From the NCBI RefSeq assembly GCF_932274485.2, contig NC_065881.2, positions 76,758,702 through 76,822,701 of the forward strand: DNA of 64,000 nucleotides, given 5' to 3'. Origin of the DNA: Patella vulgata (taxonomy: Eukaryota; Mollusca; Gastropoda; Patellidae). Position numbers and translations under genes: made by a program. Below, one piece after another: positions 44,474-55,763 of the stretch. The notes beneath the pieces are model-generated. The model saw nothing but the letters and a program-made list of their open reading frames with translations, did no database searches and was not told the DNA's origin. Each line of letters opens with the position of its first letter. The stretch's first letter is position 1.

Positions 44474-47400
44474 TTATTGTGTTGCCATGGAAGCCTGTAA
44501 TGCAGCTTGTAGCATAGCATCATCATCTTGATTATAATCCTGAAAATAGACCAGTGGTAAATAATTTACGTTTTAAAATATCAATAATTCTAAACAGGAA
44601 TGACCAAATAAGGGATGGGGGAGGGATTTGGTTTATCTAGCCAATATTTTTATTATAGTATATCAATAATTCTAAACGGGGATGACCAAATAAGGGATGG
44701 GATTTGGTTTGTCTAGCCAATATTTAAATTCTATTATATCGATAATTCTAAACGGGAATGACCAAATAAGGGATGGGATTTGGTTTGTCTAGCCAATATC
44801 TAAATTCTAATATATCAATAATTCTAAACGGGGATGACCAAATAAGGGATTGGGGAAGGGATTTGGTTTGTCTAGCCAATATTTACATTCTAATATAATT
44901 CTAAACAGGGATGACCAAATAAGGGATGGGGGAGTGGGATTGGGTTTATCTACATCCCGGTCTAAAAATACAATTATTAATTGCAAGACACAATTATTCT
45001 ACTGTGGACATCAACTAATTTTATTTATTTAAGCAAATATTTAAGCTGAAAGATATTCTTTACATAGTAACCTAGGTTATAATACTATCATGACCTTGAT
45101 GTTCATGAACAAAAAACAACAGTTATTCTTCATTAGTTGGATGACATTCTATGACAGAATATGATAATATTATAAAATCAACAGAAAGGATGGGAACTTT
45201 CAATGTGTTTTGTAATAATAATAATACTTTTTATTATGTATGAACTGAAAGTCTCTACAATGTATTTGTCTTTTAGTCTGAAATAGTGGGCCCTTAATTA
45301 ATCTGCAGCAATTTTTATCCTGAAACATTCCATATAAAATGGGATTTAACGTCCTATTGTTCTTCTCTGACTGACATTCCATATACAACATAAGTATCAT
45401 ATTTAACAAGCCATACAACATGTACTTACCACATAACTATCATATTCAACATGCCATACAACATGTACTTACCATATAAGTATCATATTCAACATGCTAT
45501 ACAACATGTACTTACCACATAAGTATCATATTCAAATCGATGTCTTAGATTAAGATGCTGTATAAAATTAGTACTGGTATGGTTAGCATCACCCCACGGC
45601 ATCGAGGCACATATAGGACACACCTACGATTAACAGAAAATAAGTCTGGATTTATTTCATAACTAAATACATTTCTAAAGTCTACAGTCACTATTAAAGT
45701 CTCTGATCTCATTTGAGGGATCTTTAATCCCTTGAAAATTACAATTTTGTGAAAGGTGAAACTGTAAAAGGAATATCTGCAGCAAAAAATGTTCAATTCC
45801 TTCAGTATTTTATAAAGATATCATGAATGAAAATTTGTTAACATTCAGCATCCTCTGCAAATGAAATAAAACAAGCTGGCATCACCAATAAGTATCAGTA
45901 ATACAAAATCAACCCACAGAATAATTTCAACCAGACCTTGATTGTAAAACCCACAACTGTGCAAAAGGTACACGAACAGTACTTACTATGCTACTGTCAA
46001 ACAAGAAAGAGAAAAATGGGGTTTAACATCCACTGACTCCACTCGACACAAACTAGGTCATTTCTGGACTAACACATGGTTCAATTTTATTTTTTAATAA
46101 TTCGCTTGCGTGTAGGGGTCTTTAGCAGTGGGAGGAAACCGGAGGACACAGAGAAAACCCACGAGGTTGGACAGGTGACCCTACTCCTTGTCACATACAA
46201 CCAGGGAATCGAAACCATGCCAACTGACTCAATGACAGACTTTATGATCAAACAAGAAAGACACAGGGACATTTTAAAATAATATATACAAGGACTAAAT
46301 ACAGAATAGTATTTGGTCACTTTCTCCATTGCCAAGAGATATGTAGAGAAATGGGGGTTAATGTCCATTAGACACAAGGTATGTCATTTTGGAACTAACA
46401 TAATGGTTCAAATGGAGGAAACCGTAGAAAACTCATGAGGTTGGACAGGCAATCCTACTCCTTGTCATGTATTATCAAAATATGTAGTATCTATCCGATC
46501 TTCATTAATACACTATATAATAATTGTAATTTGTTGTTAATAAATATGCATTTAGTATAATTTGGACTTCTCTCATTTAGGCTACCTTCTGGCTAATTCC
46601 TAACCTTGTCTCTTAAAGGGAAACCTTTGCTTTTTGCTTACTTTACCTGATGAGAGTTACTTCCCTTTGCCAACTTCCTTTGCAATTAACGACTTATGGG
46701 ATTGGTTGATAAAAATAGCACAATCATCCAGGGCAGATAACTTGAAAACGTGCCCCCTATAGATTAACCCAGGGGTTAGTAGCATAGAACGGAATGAGAC
46801 CACCGGGGATACTGAGGAAGGTATAAACTGGGAATCGACACCATTGTCAAGAAGCTATATATCTAGTTATTGATTAAATCTTCAACATGTACTTACAACT
46901 TGTGGGGCACTCTGTCTGTGATTATCATTACAATGTTTGACCATTCCTGGAACATCTAGGTTAGGCTGACCACAATACGGACATTTAAATGTGGCTCTGT
47001 TTGGAACATTGCTACAAACCAAAAAAATATTGCATAGTTTATGAACAAACATAATCATAGTTCCAAGAGTGATTGTGATTTTATTATAGTTACATCCAAA
47101 ATAATCATATGAGACAGTGAAAAATTGAATTCTTAAGATCTTCTTGCTTCCCAGTATATGTTTATTGAAGTTTACAATTTGACACATATATGTGAAATGT
47201 TCTGAATCGACTGGGCTAATAAGGATTAGCATACGCTATACACTGTGCTAAATATGTATGAGGGACCTCAATTTATCATCCCATCCTAAAGACTATACCC
47301 TGTATTAGGGAACTCAATTTATCATCCCATCCTAAAGACTATACCCTGTCTCTTCACCACGACACAGAGGGCCATGCTGGAAAATCCAGATGAACTTTCT

Positions 47401-50400
47401 CAGCCAAAATGTGGATTGAACACGGGACCCTCAGGTTAGCGAGCCAAAATCTTACTCTCTGAGCCATCGTAGCTCCCACACCAGTATATACCGTAATACA
47501 TAATCTATATCCTGTCCTGCACATTGTACATGTACCACAATTTAATAGATTAACCCTATGTCCTGGGTTCAAATCCTGGCGTGGACCGGGTAGCATTTTG
47601 GGGGCCGGCAAATAAAGTGTTACCTAGTCATTTAGTGGATGCGGAAAAAAACAGGTACCCCCTCTCCCCATAAACATATTGGTGTGCACATAAAAGATCC
47701 CTTGATAGAATACAATGTAAAGTGTGTGGAATCACCAAAATGACAAGAGAAAAATATAGCGGTATGTTAGTCTGAAATCTCAAAATGACTGAAGTTTTGT
47801 GTCTATGAGACAGTAAACCGCATTCCACTCCAATCAGTTCCTTCACAGAGAGAGAGAAACAGGGTTTAAAGTACAATTGTTAGCTATGTATATGCTTTAA
47901 TTTCATTTCAATAATTAGCTTGCGCGTTGGGATCTTTAGCAGTGGGAGGAAACCGAATTACCCGGAGAAAACACACAAGGTTGGACGGGCGACCCTACTC
48001 CTTGTTTCATACAAGCGGGAAATCAAAACTATGCCACTTGACTCAATGACAGACCTTATGAGTCAACGTGCACGCATTAAGCATTCGGCCACCCAACCCC
48101 CTTCCCGTACAATACAGTACGCACTTTACCAGATTCATGGCTATGTGACACTCCTGCTTTAACACCAGGATAAAGTAGTGATGATATACAAACTATCAAA
48201 GTTTACCTTGGAATAGGCTGTGAGGTTTCTCTAACTGGCTTAAATTGAGGTATAGATCTGTCAACTCTATCACACACACCCAAATGCTCTCGAATTTTAT
48301 TCAGTGTCATCTACAATGAGTAAGCAGAACATAAACATTCAGGCAATTTGTTCCTTTATAAAATTTATTATCCCACATTGAACGAAGTTAGTGATATTCA
48401 AATGGGCTCTGTCATCCGTCCCTGTTTTATTTCTGGAGCATGCCTCATAAATCATTTAAGATATCTTTGTGACACTTTGAACACACATCAAACTATTGTG
48501 GTTGTTGTTGTTACGATTTGCTCATTTTTGTGTTTCCATGGAAACTGCACATTTCAGTTTTTGGTACACAAGGCCATGGGATATTGTCTTTTTGTTTCCA
48601 AAATAGCTCGATGGAATGAAATTCTGACTTTACTCACAACTTTAATTTACAGAAGGAAAGTTACTTACTTTTTTCTGACACCATTTGCAATCAGCTTTTT
48701 TACTTTTTAGCTTCCTATGTATATCTGATGCTTTGCGTGAAAGACTAGGATTAAATATGTTTCTACACTGAGGACATTGAGGTTCTGCTAGATTCTGATA
48801 GCTTTGTAAACATCCAGCACAATATCTAAACAAACAAATAAGATACTTTGATTGCATTAAGAATACTTTTATATGAGTTGGGGTGTAATGCTAAAATATT
48901 GACCACAACCAGAATAGTAGAACTCTCTTACAGTAAATTTACAATACATACTAATATGCTGCACTATTTAATAATAATCGAGAGTCATGGCTCAGAGAGT
49001 ATTGCATTGGCTCACTAACCAGGGGGTCCCAAGTTCAACATTCAAATTTGCCAGGAAAGTTGCTCAGAATTTTCAAGCTGGATCCCCTTTACCAGCGGTG
49101 CTCAGTCATCCCCAATCCAATAATCTTCTTAATGTAAAATTGATGGTGGTCCCCCGAGTCACAAAAAAATCTAGACCCTAAAAAATCTGATTAAAATCAC
49201 ATTGCAATTGCGTTTAATTCTTATTTTTTTGTACCTCACTGACATCAGATATATTTTTCATTCAGGTTAGTGTTCGGGCATGTGATTTTATCAACCAATC
49301 AAAATGGCTGTATTGGTGTAGAGGGCTTCATTTTGTTGTGAATAATGCTTATTAGTTTATAGTATGAATGGTTGTACAGACGACGCTACTTCTTTAAGTC
49401 CCGTACAAGCTTGGTATCGAAACGACAGACTTTATGATTTAAAGGGACAATAACACTCTTGCTGGCTTGACAGCTCCAGAAAATAAAAATAGCCTTATTC
49501 TAAGTACCAGATGTGTTAGTGTCCTACCTGTTGTGTAAATTATCCATTACATCCTATTTTACTTGTCCAAAAGGGTTCAAAAATATTTTTAAATCCAAGT
49601 CACATTTGAAACTCTTTACGTCAGGCTTTTCAAATCATTTAGTTGAATTTTTCCAATTTTTTAAATTAGGTGTGTTAAGATGAAATTTGTATCACCAATT
49701 AATTGGAATATTGTAAAATAGTGCAATTTGTTGACCAGAATAAAGATTGGGACATATTATTCAGTTACAACAAGAGTGGTATTGAGCCTTTAAAGTATAC
49801 ACATTAGACCACTCGACCACCAAACCCCACTGATGTACATGTAATATAAGTTTACACCAATAAATATTTAGTCATGAACCTTATAATACATGGACTGGTG
49901 GTAACAGCCTAAAATGACCTAACCAGTGTTAGGTGTTGCGCAGTAATATGAGACAGTCACTCACGACTAAGCAGATGGTATTAACGAGTTATGTCCCTTA
50001 GCAGTGTCTGTGGTTACCTGGCATGCACACTGTTTCGTTATGACTTTAGTTCTATGGTTATGATTATAACTAGAAGAATTGCAATGCAGTGATGACAGGT
50101 TTCACCAGTGCCTTGTTACCCTTTAAATTCTGTAATTCCCCATACTAATGAAACAATTAAACAGAATTTCCACATTGCACACGTGTTATAAAATAAACAT
50201 GGAATTTAAAAAAATCCAACAGTATCTGTTCCATTTATACATTTGTTACCATTTGTTACACATGTCATAAAGAAAATACAGCAAACAGAATTATGGTCCT
50301 GAAAAATCAGTTATGTTCAGCGAAATACGCCAGAAGTGTCAATCGAATGGTAATCTCTAGCGTCTGGTTATTTCAGTCTACACTGATAGTATTCATTGCG

Positions 50401-53400
50401 CATGCTAACCAGATAAGAATGGCCTCACTGTTTGACGTGACTTGTGGAATATGTTTAGCCTCGTCCTTCAAGTCCCTTATTACACATGGCGCTGAAACGC
50501 ATTATGGTACACGATTCGTGTACCAATAGTAAAATGTTTATTTTGTCTTAAATATTGGATATCAGAAGCCCATCATTTCACAATACAATAACAACAACAA
50601 TGTTGATTTAAATTGACAAATAATTTGTGTTTTCAATGTCGAAGACTTTGGATGATATTGAGTTAGAGACTTAGCTACTTTAAGTCAACTTTGGGGTTGT
50701 TTTGGGTTGTGCGATTAAGGAAACTGATTATGAATTATACTATTCAAAAAAAGTAGGGGATATTTGATTTTGGGGGCATAATACTAAAATATGCAAATGA
50801 CTACGAAAAAAGTCACTATAGAACCTAACAGAAGAAACATTTCCAGTTACATGTGACGCCCAAACGCACCAATAGCTACCGCATGGAATGCAGGTGATGC
50901 TTGGGATCATCATGGGGGTCCAACCCAAGATTTGCACGACTCTGACTTTGAATGTTACAGTCATTGTGGCATTGAATTCCAGGGTGGAAACATCAGTTTA
51001 ATTGTTTTAGTGACCAGAAAACAAATTTTGATATGCGTCGGCTTACCCAAAATGAAAGGTTACGTGCCCTTGGCATGCTACAGATCGGCACAACACAGGC
51101 GGTTGTGGCGCGGACGATGAATGTTTCTCAGTCTGTCATAAGCAGGCTATGGTCCAGATACCGTGATACACAATCTGTACAGGACAGACCACGCTCAGGT
51201 CGACCAAGGGCGACAACTCAAGCCCAGGATCGATTTATCCGTACCTTGGCCTTGAGAAATCGTGTCATCACAGCAAATCAGATCAGCGCTCGTCTTCAAA
51301 CAGACACTGGTGTGAGAGTGAGTGGCCAGACGATTCGGAATCGACTGCATAGGGGTCACCTTCGCGCCCGACGTCCTCGCGTGATCCCTTGTTTGAGAGA
51401 TCATCACATTCAGGCAAGACGTCGTTGGTGTAGGGATCGTCAACACTGGGATAATCGACGCTGGAGCAATGTGATGTTTTCAGATGAGTCAAGGTTCACT
51501 GTTGATTTTTTGGACAGACGTAGGAGGGTGTAGCGTCGTCGAAACGAGCGCTTCCAAGACGTTAACGTCATCAGACATGATCGATTTGGGGGTGGTTCTG
51601 TTATGGTGTGGGGAGGCATCACTGTTGCTGGAAGAACGGCTTTACATGTTGTTGCAGGGCGTGTTACAGGCCAGTACTACCGGGACAACATCTTGGCAGT
51701 CCATGTTGTGCCGTTCGCACGACGTCATGGCCACAGTTTCATCTTCCAGGATGACAACGCAAGATGTCACAGGGCCAGGATCGTTACAGGTTACCTCCAA
51801 CAACAGAACATCACCACATTACCTTGGCCAGCACTGAGTCCCGACCTCTCCCCCATCGAGCATGTCTGGGACATGCTTGGACAGAGGTTACGTCAACGTC
51901 AACAACATCCTGCCAATGTCCAAGAACTTGCTGCTGCGTTGCAACAGGAATGGGACAATCTGGACCAAAATGACCTTAGACGTCTCATTAGGAGTATGCC
52001 ACGTCGGATCAATGCTTGTTTGGCAAACAGAGGAGGATTTACCCGTTACTGACTTGGTTGTGATGCTGTGGTAACTTTGCTGTTTGACCCCGGGTATCAT
52101 TTTACCCTTATAATGGTCAGTCTGTGCCTTACTTAGTCTAACGATCATTTGGAATAAATCGATGAATGTGAACTTCATTTCATTTTGTCATTTGTTTCTT
52201 CGTCAGTTTCATTAGGTGACTTTAATAACACTTAAAAATCAAATATCCCCTACTTTTTTTGAATAGTATATGACTAATATGAGACTACAGTATATTTATG
52301 ATGTAGGCTACTTCCTTAAAATTTGTTACGAGTCGAATTCTTAAAGTTGAGTATAATATTTCAAAACTGGTGACAAGACAGTTTGGTAACAATAGTCACT
52401 GGTTACGATTCCACCCAGTATTACTCCTGTATACAAGGTCAAGGTGTCACTCACTGTCATAGGCTACATGCAACTGCAACGACACTAAAACTTGGCAAAA
52501 AATAACACTTACACATGGTCATTACCACAAGTAATTTTGACTGGATCAAGAAATATTTCCAGACAAATAGAGCAAGTAAACTGATCTGCACTTTCGTTGT
52601 CACTGACGGTGAAATTGGTTTCGCCTTGAATTTGATGATTGGGATTATGGCTGGGCAACTGAACAGCCATTTCGTGTACTGTGATTGTGAATGTGATGTC
52701 TACGGTCGTGCCAGCTAGACTCAGACTGTCAGTGATGTTTGACTGGCTGAAAAAAATGCTGACTAAACAGTATCTAAGAATTTGAAGATATCTCAAATTC
52801 TTTAAAAAGTCGATCAATCGAAGAGTATTCCTTCTTGGCGAATTCACGCAAAGAAACCATACAGAATAACAAATTATTATGTCATCGCAACATCGTCATT
52901 ATATTATTTACATCGGAAGTACTGTAAATTAAAGAATGTTCTGTGAGTGACCTCCCCTTGCCTTAGGCTACACGGCGCCACTGGTTTCCCCACATTTGTT
53001 TTGTCTATTTTATTGATAAAATAAGTTACAAAAACTTTCTAAAAGAGGTGAAGAAGGTAAATTCTATATTTATATTGAGATGATATTGCAATCTTTTAGT
53101 TTGTGTCCAGTAATGTTTATAAAAGTGTTCCGTTTTAGGCTGAATAATTGCACAATCTTTGCGTTAAAAAAGTTGACTGCTCACCGAGTCAGTGAGGAGA
53201 GTTAGACAAAAGTGCAGTCTTGAGCTGTCACTGTGTGACTGTTACTGTTAACTACAATTATGTATCGTTAAACTGTTTAACGCTACAATTGAGACAGTCT
53301 AAGACTCCTTACGCAAGTTCAAATAGGTTCAAACGCACAATTGTCAACACATATCATTACAGTTTGTATTGAAATAAGTAATTCTATCACAAATAAGCTT

Positions 53401-53479
53401 ATTTATAGTTGAAATAGTGAAGACTGGACGACTAAAATAGTTACCAAACAGTTTTTCTTTGTGGTAATGCGTTCTCCAT
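44474..53479 (-). CDS. RING E3 ubiquitin ligase of the RNF114/RNF125/RNF166 family (7 coding exons)
   Basis: Minus-strand coding exons, 5' to 3': 53479-53445, 52746-52513, 48825-48669, 48310-48207, 47011-46897, 45623-45516, 44539-44474. Introns are GT-AG, phases match, and the product is 272 aa. Domains in order: polar N-terminus 1-68; C3HC4 RING (C70, C73, C85, H89, C92, C95, C107, C110); C2HC finger (C136, C139, H151, C155); C2H2 finger C187/C190/H203/H208; C2H2 finger C217/C220/H238/H243 with the family motif CPIC..MPWGD; C-terminal ubiquitin-interacting-like helix 255-269 ([13 protein letters not shown]). This order is diagnostic of the RNF114/125/138/166 group, which ubiquitinate substrates in immune and cell-cycle signalling. 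I cannot say which member it corresponds to. The start at 53479 has A at -3 and G at +4; M38 is an alternative. The intron between 52513 and 48825 holds a Tc1 element. Exon 6 ends in a repeated donor site. Confidence 0.93.
44575..44960. repeat. Five-unit minisatellite in the last intron of the RING gene
   Basis: TCAATAATTCTAAACGGGGA begins units near 44581, 44663, 44739, 44815 and a shortened one near 44894. The period is 76-82 bases; shared GATGACCAAATAAGGGATGG. Confidence 0.9.
45336..45378 (-). mobile_element. SINE B, 3' end fragment
   Basis: ATGGGATTTAACGTCCTATT then GTTCTTCTCTGACTG. Confidence 0.6.
45425..45540 (-). repeat. 43-bp triplication carrying the exon 6 splice donor of the RING gene
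   Basis: The minus-strand sequence TTGAATATGATACTTATGTG|GTAAG, the end of exon 6 and its donor, is repeated with a 43-base period. Donors fall after 45516, 45473 and 45430. A fourth, donor-less remnant precedes 45420. Confidence 0.9.
46012..46250 (-). mobile_element. SINE A, 5'-truncated, in a RING-gene intron
   Basis: GGGGTTTAACATCCACTGAC to GACAGACTTTATGATC; sense relative to nothing but the minus-strand gene it sits in. Confidence 0.85.
46347..46478 (-). mobile_element. SINE A, deleted copy
   Basis: GGGGGTTAATGTCCATTAGA then GGAGGAAACCGTAGAAAACT and CTACTCCTTGTCATG. Confidence 0.75.
47203..47480 (-). mobile_element. SINE B, rearranged, in a RING-gene intron
   Basis: CTGGGCTAATAAGGATTAGC, a duplicated ATCATCCCATCCTAAAGACT block, and head CTCTGAGCCATCGTAGCTCC. 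Confidence 0.75.
47545..47835 (+). mobile_element. Possible third SINE family (C)
   Basis: B-box-like CTGGGTTCAAATCCTGGCG, a GGTGTGCACATAAAAGATCC stretch that echoes family B, and a tail CAGTAAACCGCATTCCACTC. Single copy here; could be a chimeric B copy. Confidence 0.4.
47848..48105 (-). mobile_element. SINE A, antisense
   Basis: TTCAATAATTAGCTTGCGCG, GGGATCTTTAGCAGTGGGAG, head ends CATTCGGCCACCCAACCCCC. It lies just before exon 4 of the RING gene. Confidence 0.85.
48983..49110 (+). mobile_element. SINE B, head fragment
   Basis: GTCATGGCTCAGAGAGTATT, GGCTCACTAACCAGGGGGTC, CAAGTTCAACATTC. Confidence 0.7.
49381..49838 (-). mobile_element. SINE A fragment split by a MITE
   Basis: GACAGACTTTATGATTTAAA on the left and ACCACTCGACCACCAAACCC on the right belong together as the tRNA-like head; a TTAA-flanked element lies between. 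Confidence 0.6.
49439..49793. mobile_element. TTAA-flanked MITE inserted into a SINE A copy
   Basis: TTAA at both ends (49439-49442 and 49790-49793). Termini AGGGACAATAACACTCTTG and CAAGAGTGGTATTGAGCCT are imperfect inverse complements (16 of 19). The surrounding SINE A sequence is interrupted exactly here. Non-coding. Confidence 0.65.
50738..52268 (+). mobile_element. Tc1-family DNA transposon, near-intact, 1531 bp
   Basis: Perfect 34-bp terminal inverted repeats (beginning TACTATTCAAAAAAAGTAGG) and TA target duplications at 50736-50737 and 52269-52270. The element encodes one transposase frame and lies in an intron of the minus-strand RING gene, in the opposite orientation. Identical ends argue for recent insertion. 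Confidence 0.95.
51033..52052 (+). pseudogene. Tc1-like transposase, DD34E, one internal stop
   Basis: A 340-codon frame carries an N-terminal helix-turn-helix region ([15 protein letters not shown], then [17 protein letters not shown]) and a second HTH with a GRPRATT hook. The catalytic residues are D in MFSDESRF, D in FQDDNARCH, and E in SPIEHVWD. Exactly 34 residues separate the last two, the Tc1 signature. A single TAG at 51531-51533 (codon 167) interrupts the frame, at a place where relatives usually have VW, so TGG to TAG is the simplest history. Apart from that the frame is open to its C-terminal GGFTRY. It is probably inactive itself but very young. Confidence 0.9.
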
Positions 53480-53600
53480 TTTCAAAGCGATGTTTCTTAT
53501 AATGTGAAAGCCGCCATGACACCGGCCAGTTGAAAAAAGTTTGGTGGGCGAGAAGTTTCGCGGAGCAGTTGGGTTTCATATCATATCATATAATTATGCG
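53480..53600. promoter_or_regulatory. Divergent promoter between the RING gene and TWSG1
   Basis: The RING gene start codon reads leftward from 53479. On the plus strand GCG|GTAAGG at 53601 is a good splice donor that could end a non-coding first exon of TWSG1, whose coding part starts behind an acceptor at 55756. The interval is richer in GC than its surroundings, contains GGCCGGTGTCATGGCGGC (minus strand), a typical GC-rich TSS neighbourhood, and has no TATA box. Confidence 0.45.
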
Positions 53601-54917
53601 GTAAGGCTTCACTTTATTTCAATTTGAATTGGTTTATTATATGTTAAGCTACATGTATGTACAGTACAGTTTTGGGTCAGTTTATGTGTAAATTAAGGGA
53701 GCTATAGGCCTGTAATCTTTTTGTAGTCATTTGACTAAAAGACTTGCGCAAAGGAACTCCGTAGGACGAGCCACTACTGTGGTTGGAGTAAGGCAGATGA
53801 CATTAGTAGTGGAATCATTTCTATGTGACTGTCAGTATACGTACATGTACATGTAATTGTAACTAGAGTTTAGAACCATAAGCCAATTAGCCAATAATCT
53901 AGGAATTACATTAATATTTACAACATCATTAATTTCAATCATATCATATTCTGAACTGAGGGTGCAAATTTAAGACTTTTTTAATCCACCAAGAAAAATG
54001 TAAGCTTATTTTTCAAAGGCCGTAGTGCATTCCACGGACCTCCTGCCGCAGGTATCCTGATCAAAATGGCGCACTTTTGTGATGTTTTGGGACAGTTACG
54101 CTGTTTTCTTAAAAATCAACATTTTATGAAATCTCCGGTAATTTATAATAAATGAAAATTGATTTGTCTGGTTTTTGTTGAGAGAATCCATACTATGATG
54201 AATGCAAATTACAGAGCTTGATCATGATGATATATATTATGAAGATCCACTCGTAATTATCCCAGTTTGGATGATATTAGGTACATGTACATGTAGATGA
54301 TGCTTAAAACTTAAGGTGAAAAAATTAATCAAATATTTTTACTTTATCTGGTTTCATTTTATTGATTATGATTATATAACAATTCAATTCTCAACGATCA
54401 GTTGAGTTAATTAAATGTTTTCATTATTAATCCAGCTTCTTTTTATGAAACAATTAAGATGATTAGTGTTTTCACAGTTTATTTCAAAATAAGTTACATA
54501 AATATTTGTATAAATCAGTGAAGAGATGAAACAACCGGGAATGAAACAGTCCTATCCAAAAAGCCTAGGTGGAAACAACCCATCCTGCATCACATTAAAT
54601 GATATCATTCCTTTTGTGCAGATATTAATTGCAGATAAAGCATTCTAGAATGAAAACAATAAACTTTTCAGAGTTCATGGGTTGGTACTGTCGAGTAGCA
54701 TATAATGTCAAGAATGTTTTGCTAAATATTTATTATGTTAATAGGCATGAAACAAAGCCGATTTTTTTTTAATGATTTCCAATAATTAATGTGAGAGTTT
54801 GACCCTTTATCACTTAGAAAAATCTTGTAGACACTCTAGAGGCAAAAGTTATCATCTGATGGCCTTTGAATTTATACTAGCCTTTTTATGTATTGAAATT
54901 CAATATCTAATACTTTG

Positions 54918-55262
54918 CGGGGAGCAACAGTGGCTCAGTGAGTAAGACTGGTGTTGGCCATGAAAGTTCATCAGGATTTTTTGAGTGTGCTTCTCCCATT
55001 CAGTGGTGCAGGACAGAGGGCCTGGCAAGGGTTAACATAATGTCATTTGGATCATTAGATGGAATGAAAAACCAAGGTCCCATGTTCCCACTGGCTTGTG
55101 CGTAAAAGAACCTTCTGAATTTGAAATAAGAGTAGGATGTACATGTAGTGCCTCTATCCAGGCAAAATTTCCCTCATATACATGTAGCACACTGTATGTT
55201 GTATGCCCATCTTCATTAACCCAGTTAGGAGGACAGTAGGATGTTAAACTCTATTTCATTTA
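54918..55262 (+). mobile_element. SINE family B, near full length (reference)
   Basis: Head AGTGGCTCAGTGAGTAAG, GGCCATGAAAGTTCATCAGG, GCAGGACAGAGGGCCTGGCA, GCGTAAAAGAACC, GGCAAAATTTCCCTC, and tail AGGATGTTAAACTCTATTTC. The best heads elsewhere keep a B box GGTTCGATCCC-like sequence. About 345 bases, non-coding. Confidence 0.85.
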
Positions 55263-55763
55263 ATTTTCTAATACCTTGCTAACAGGTACATTTATCATCT
55301 GATTACAGATACAATTTTGTTAAATAACATGACTCGCATAAAAAAAAATCATTATTTTTGACCAGAGTTATCTCTGCTAAATGTACTACTGTGTATCATG
55401 AAGCAAAAGATGTACCAGTACTACTAAATTTGTTTTTCATTTAGTGCTATTGAATTTTATTGTTTCACATGTTTGTCATTAGATAAGGTATAATAAAATC
55501 CATATAGATACTGTAAAATAATGAACCATTCAATAATGTTTTGTACTTGTTTTGATAAGAAGAGAAAGACATTATTTTCAGTCATTGATTTTTTACTAAT
55601 GGTCATAATCTTTGTATTGTTGTTATATTGAACACATTAGGTTATTGAGGTCGATCAGTGGTAATTTATTGATTGATTAGAAAATATTTCTGATTAGAAT
55701 CTTTAGGAACCGAGCCATCTATTAATTTGTTATAATCTGGATTATTTCTTTCTAGGTCTCACC

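Noticed and set aside
45545-45796. 83-codon minus-strand frame over RING exon 6
   Set aside because: Wrong frame; the true exon reads [12 protein letters not shown] in another frame with proper splice sites.
51484-51973. Alternative plus-strand frames inside the Tc1 element
   Set aside because: Shadow frames of the transposase; the catalytic motifs are all in the other frame.
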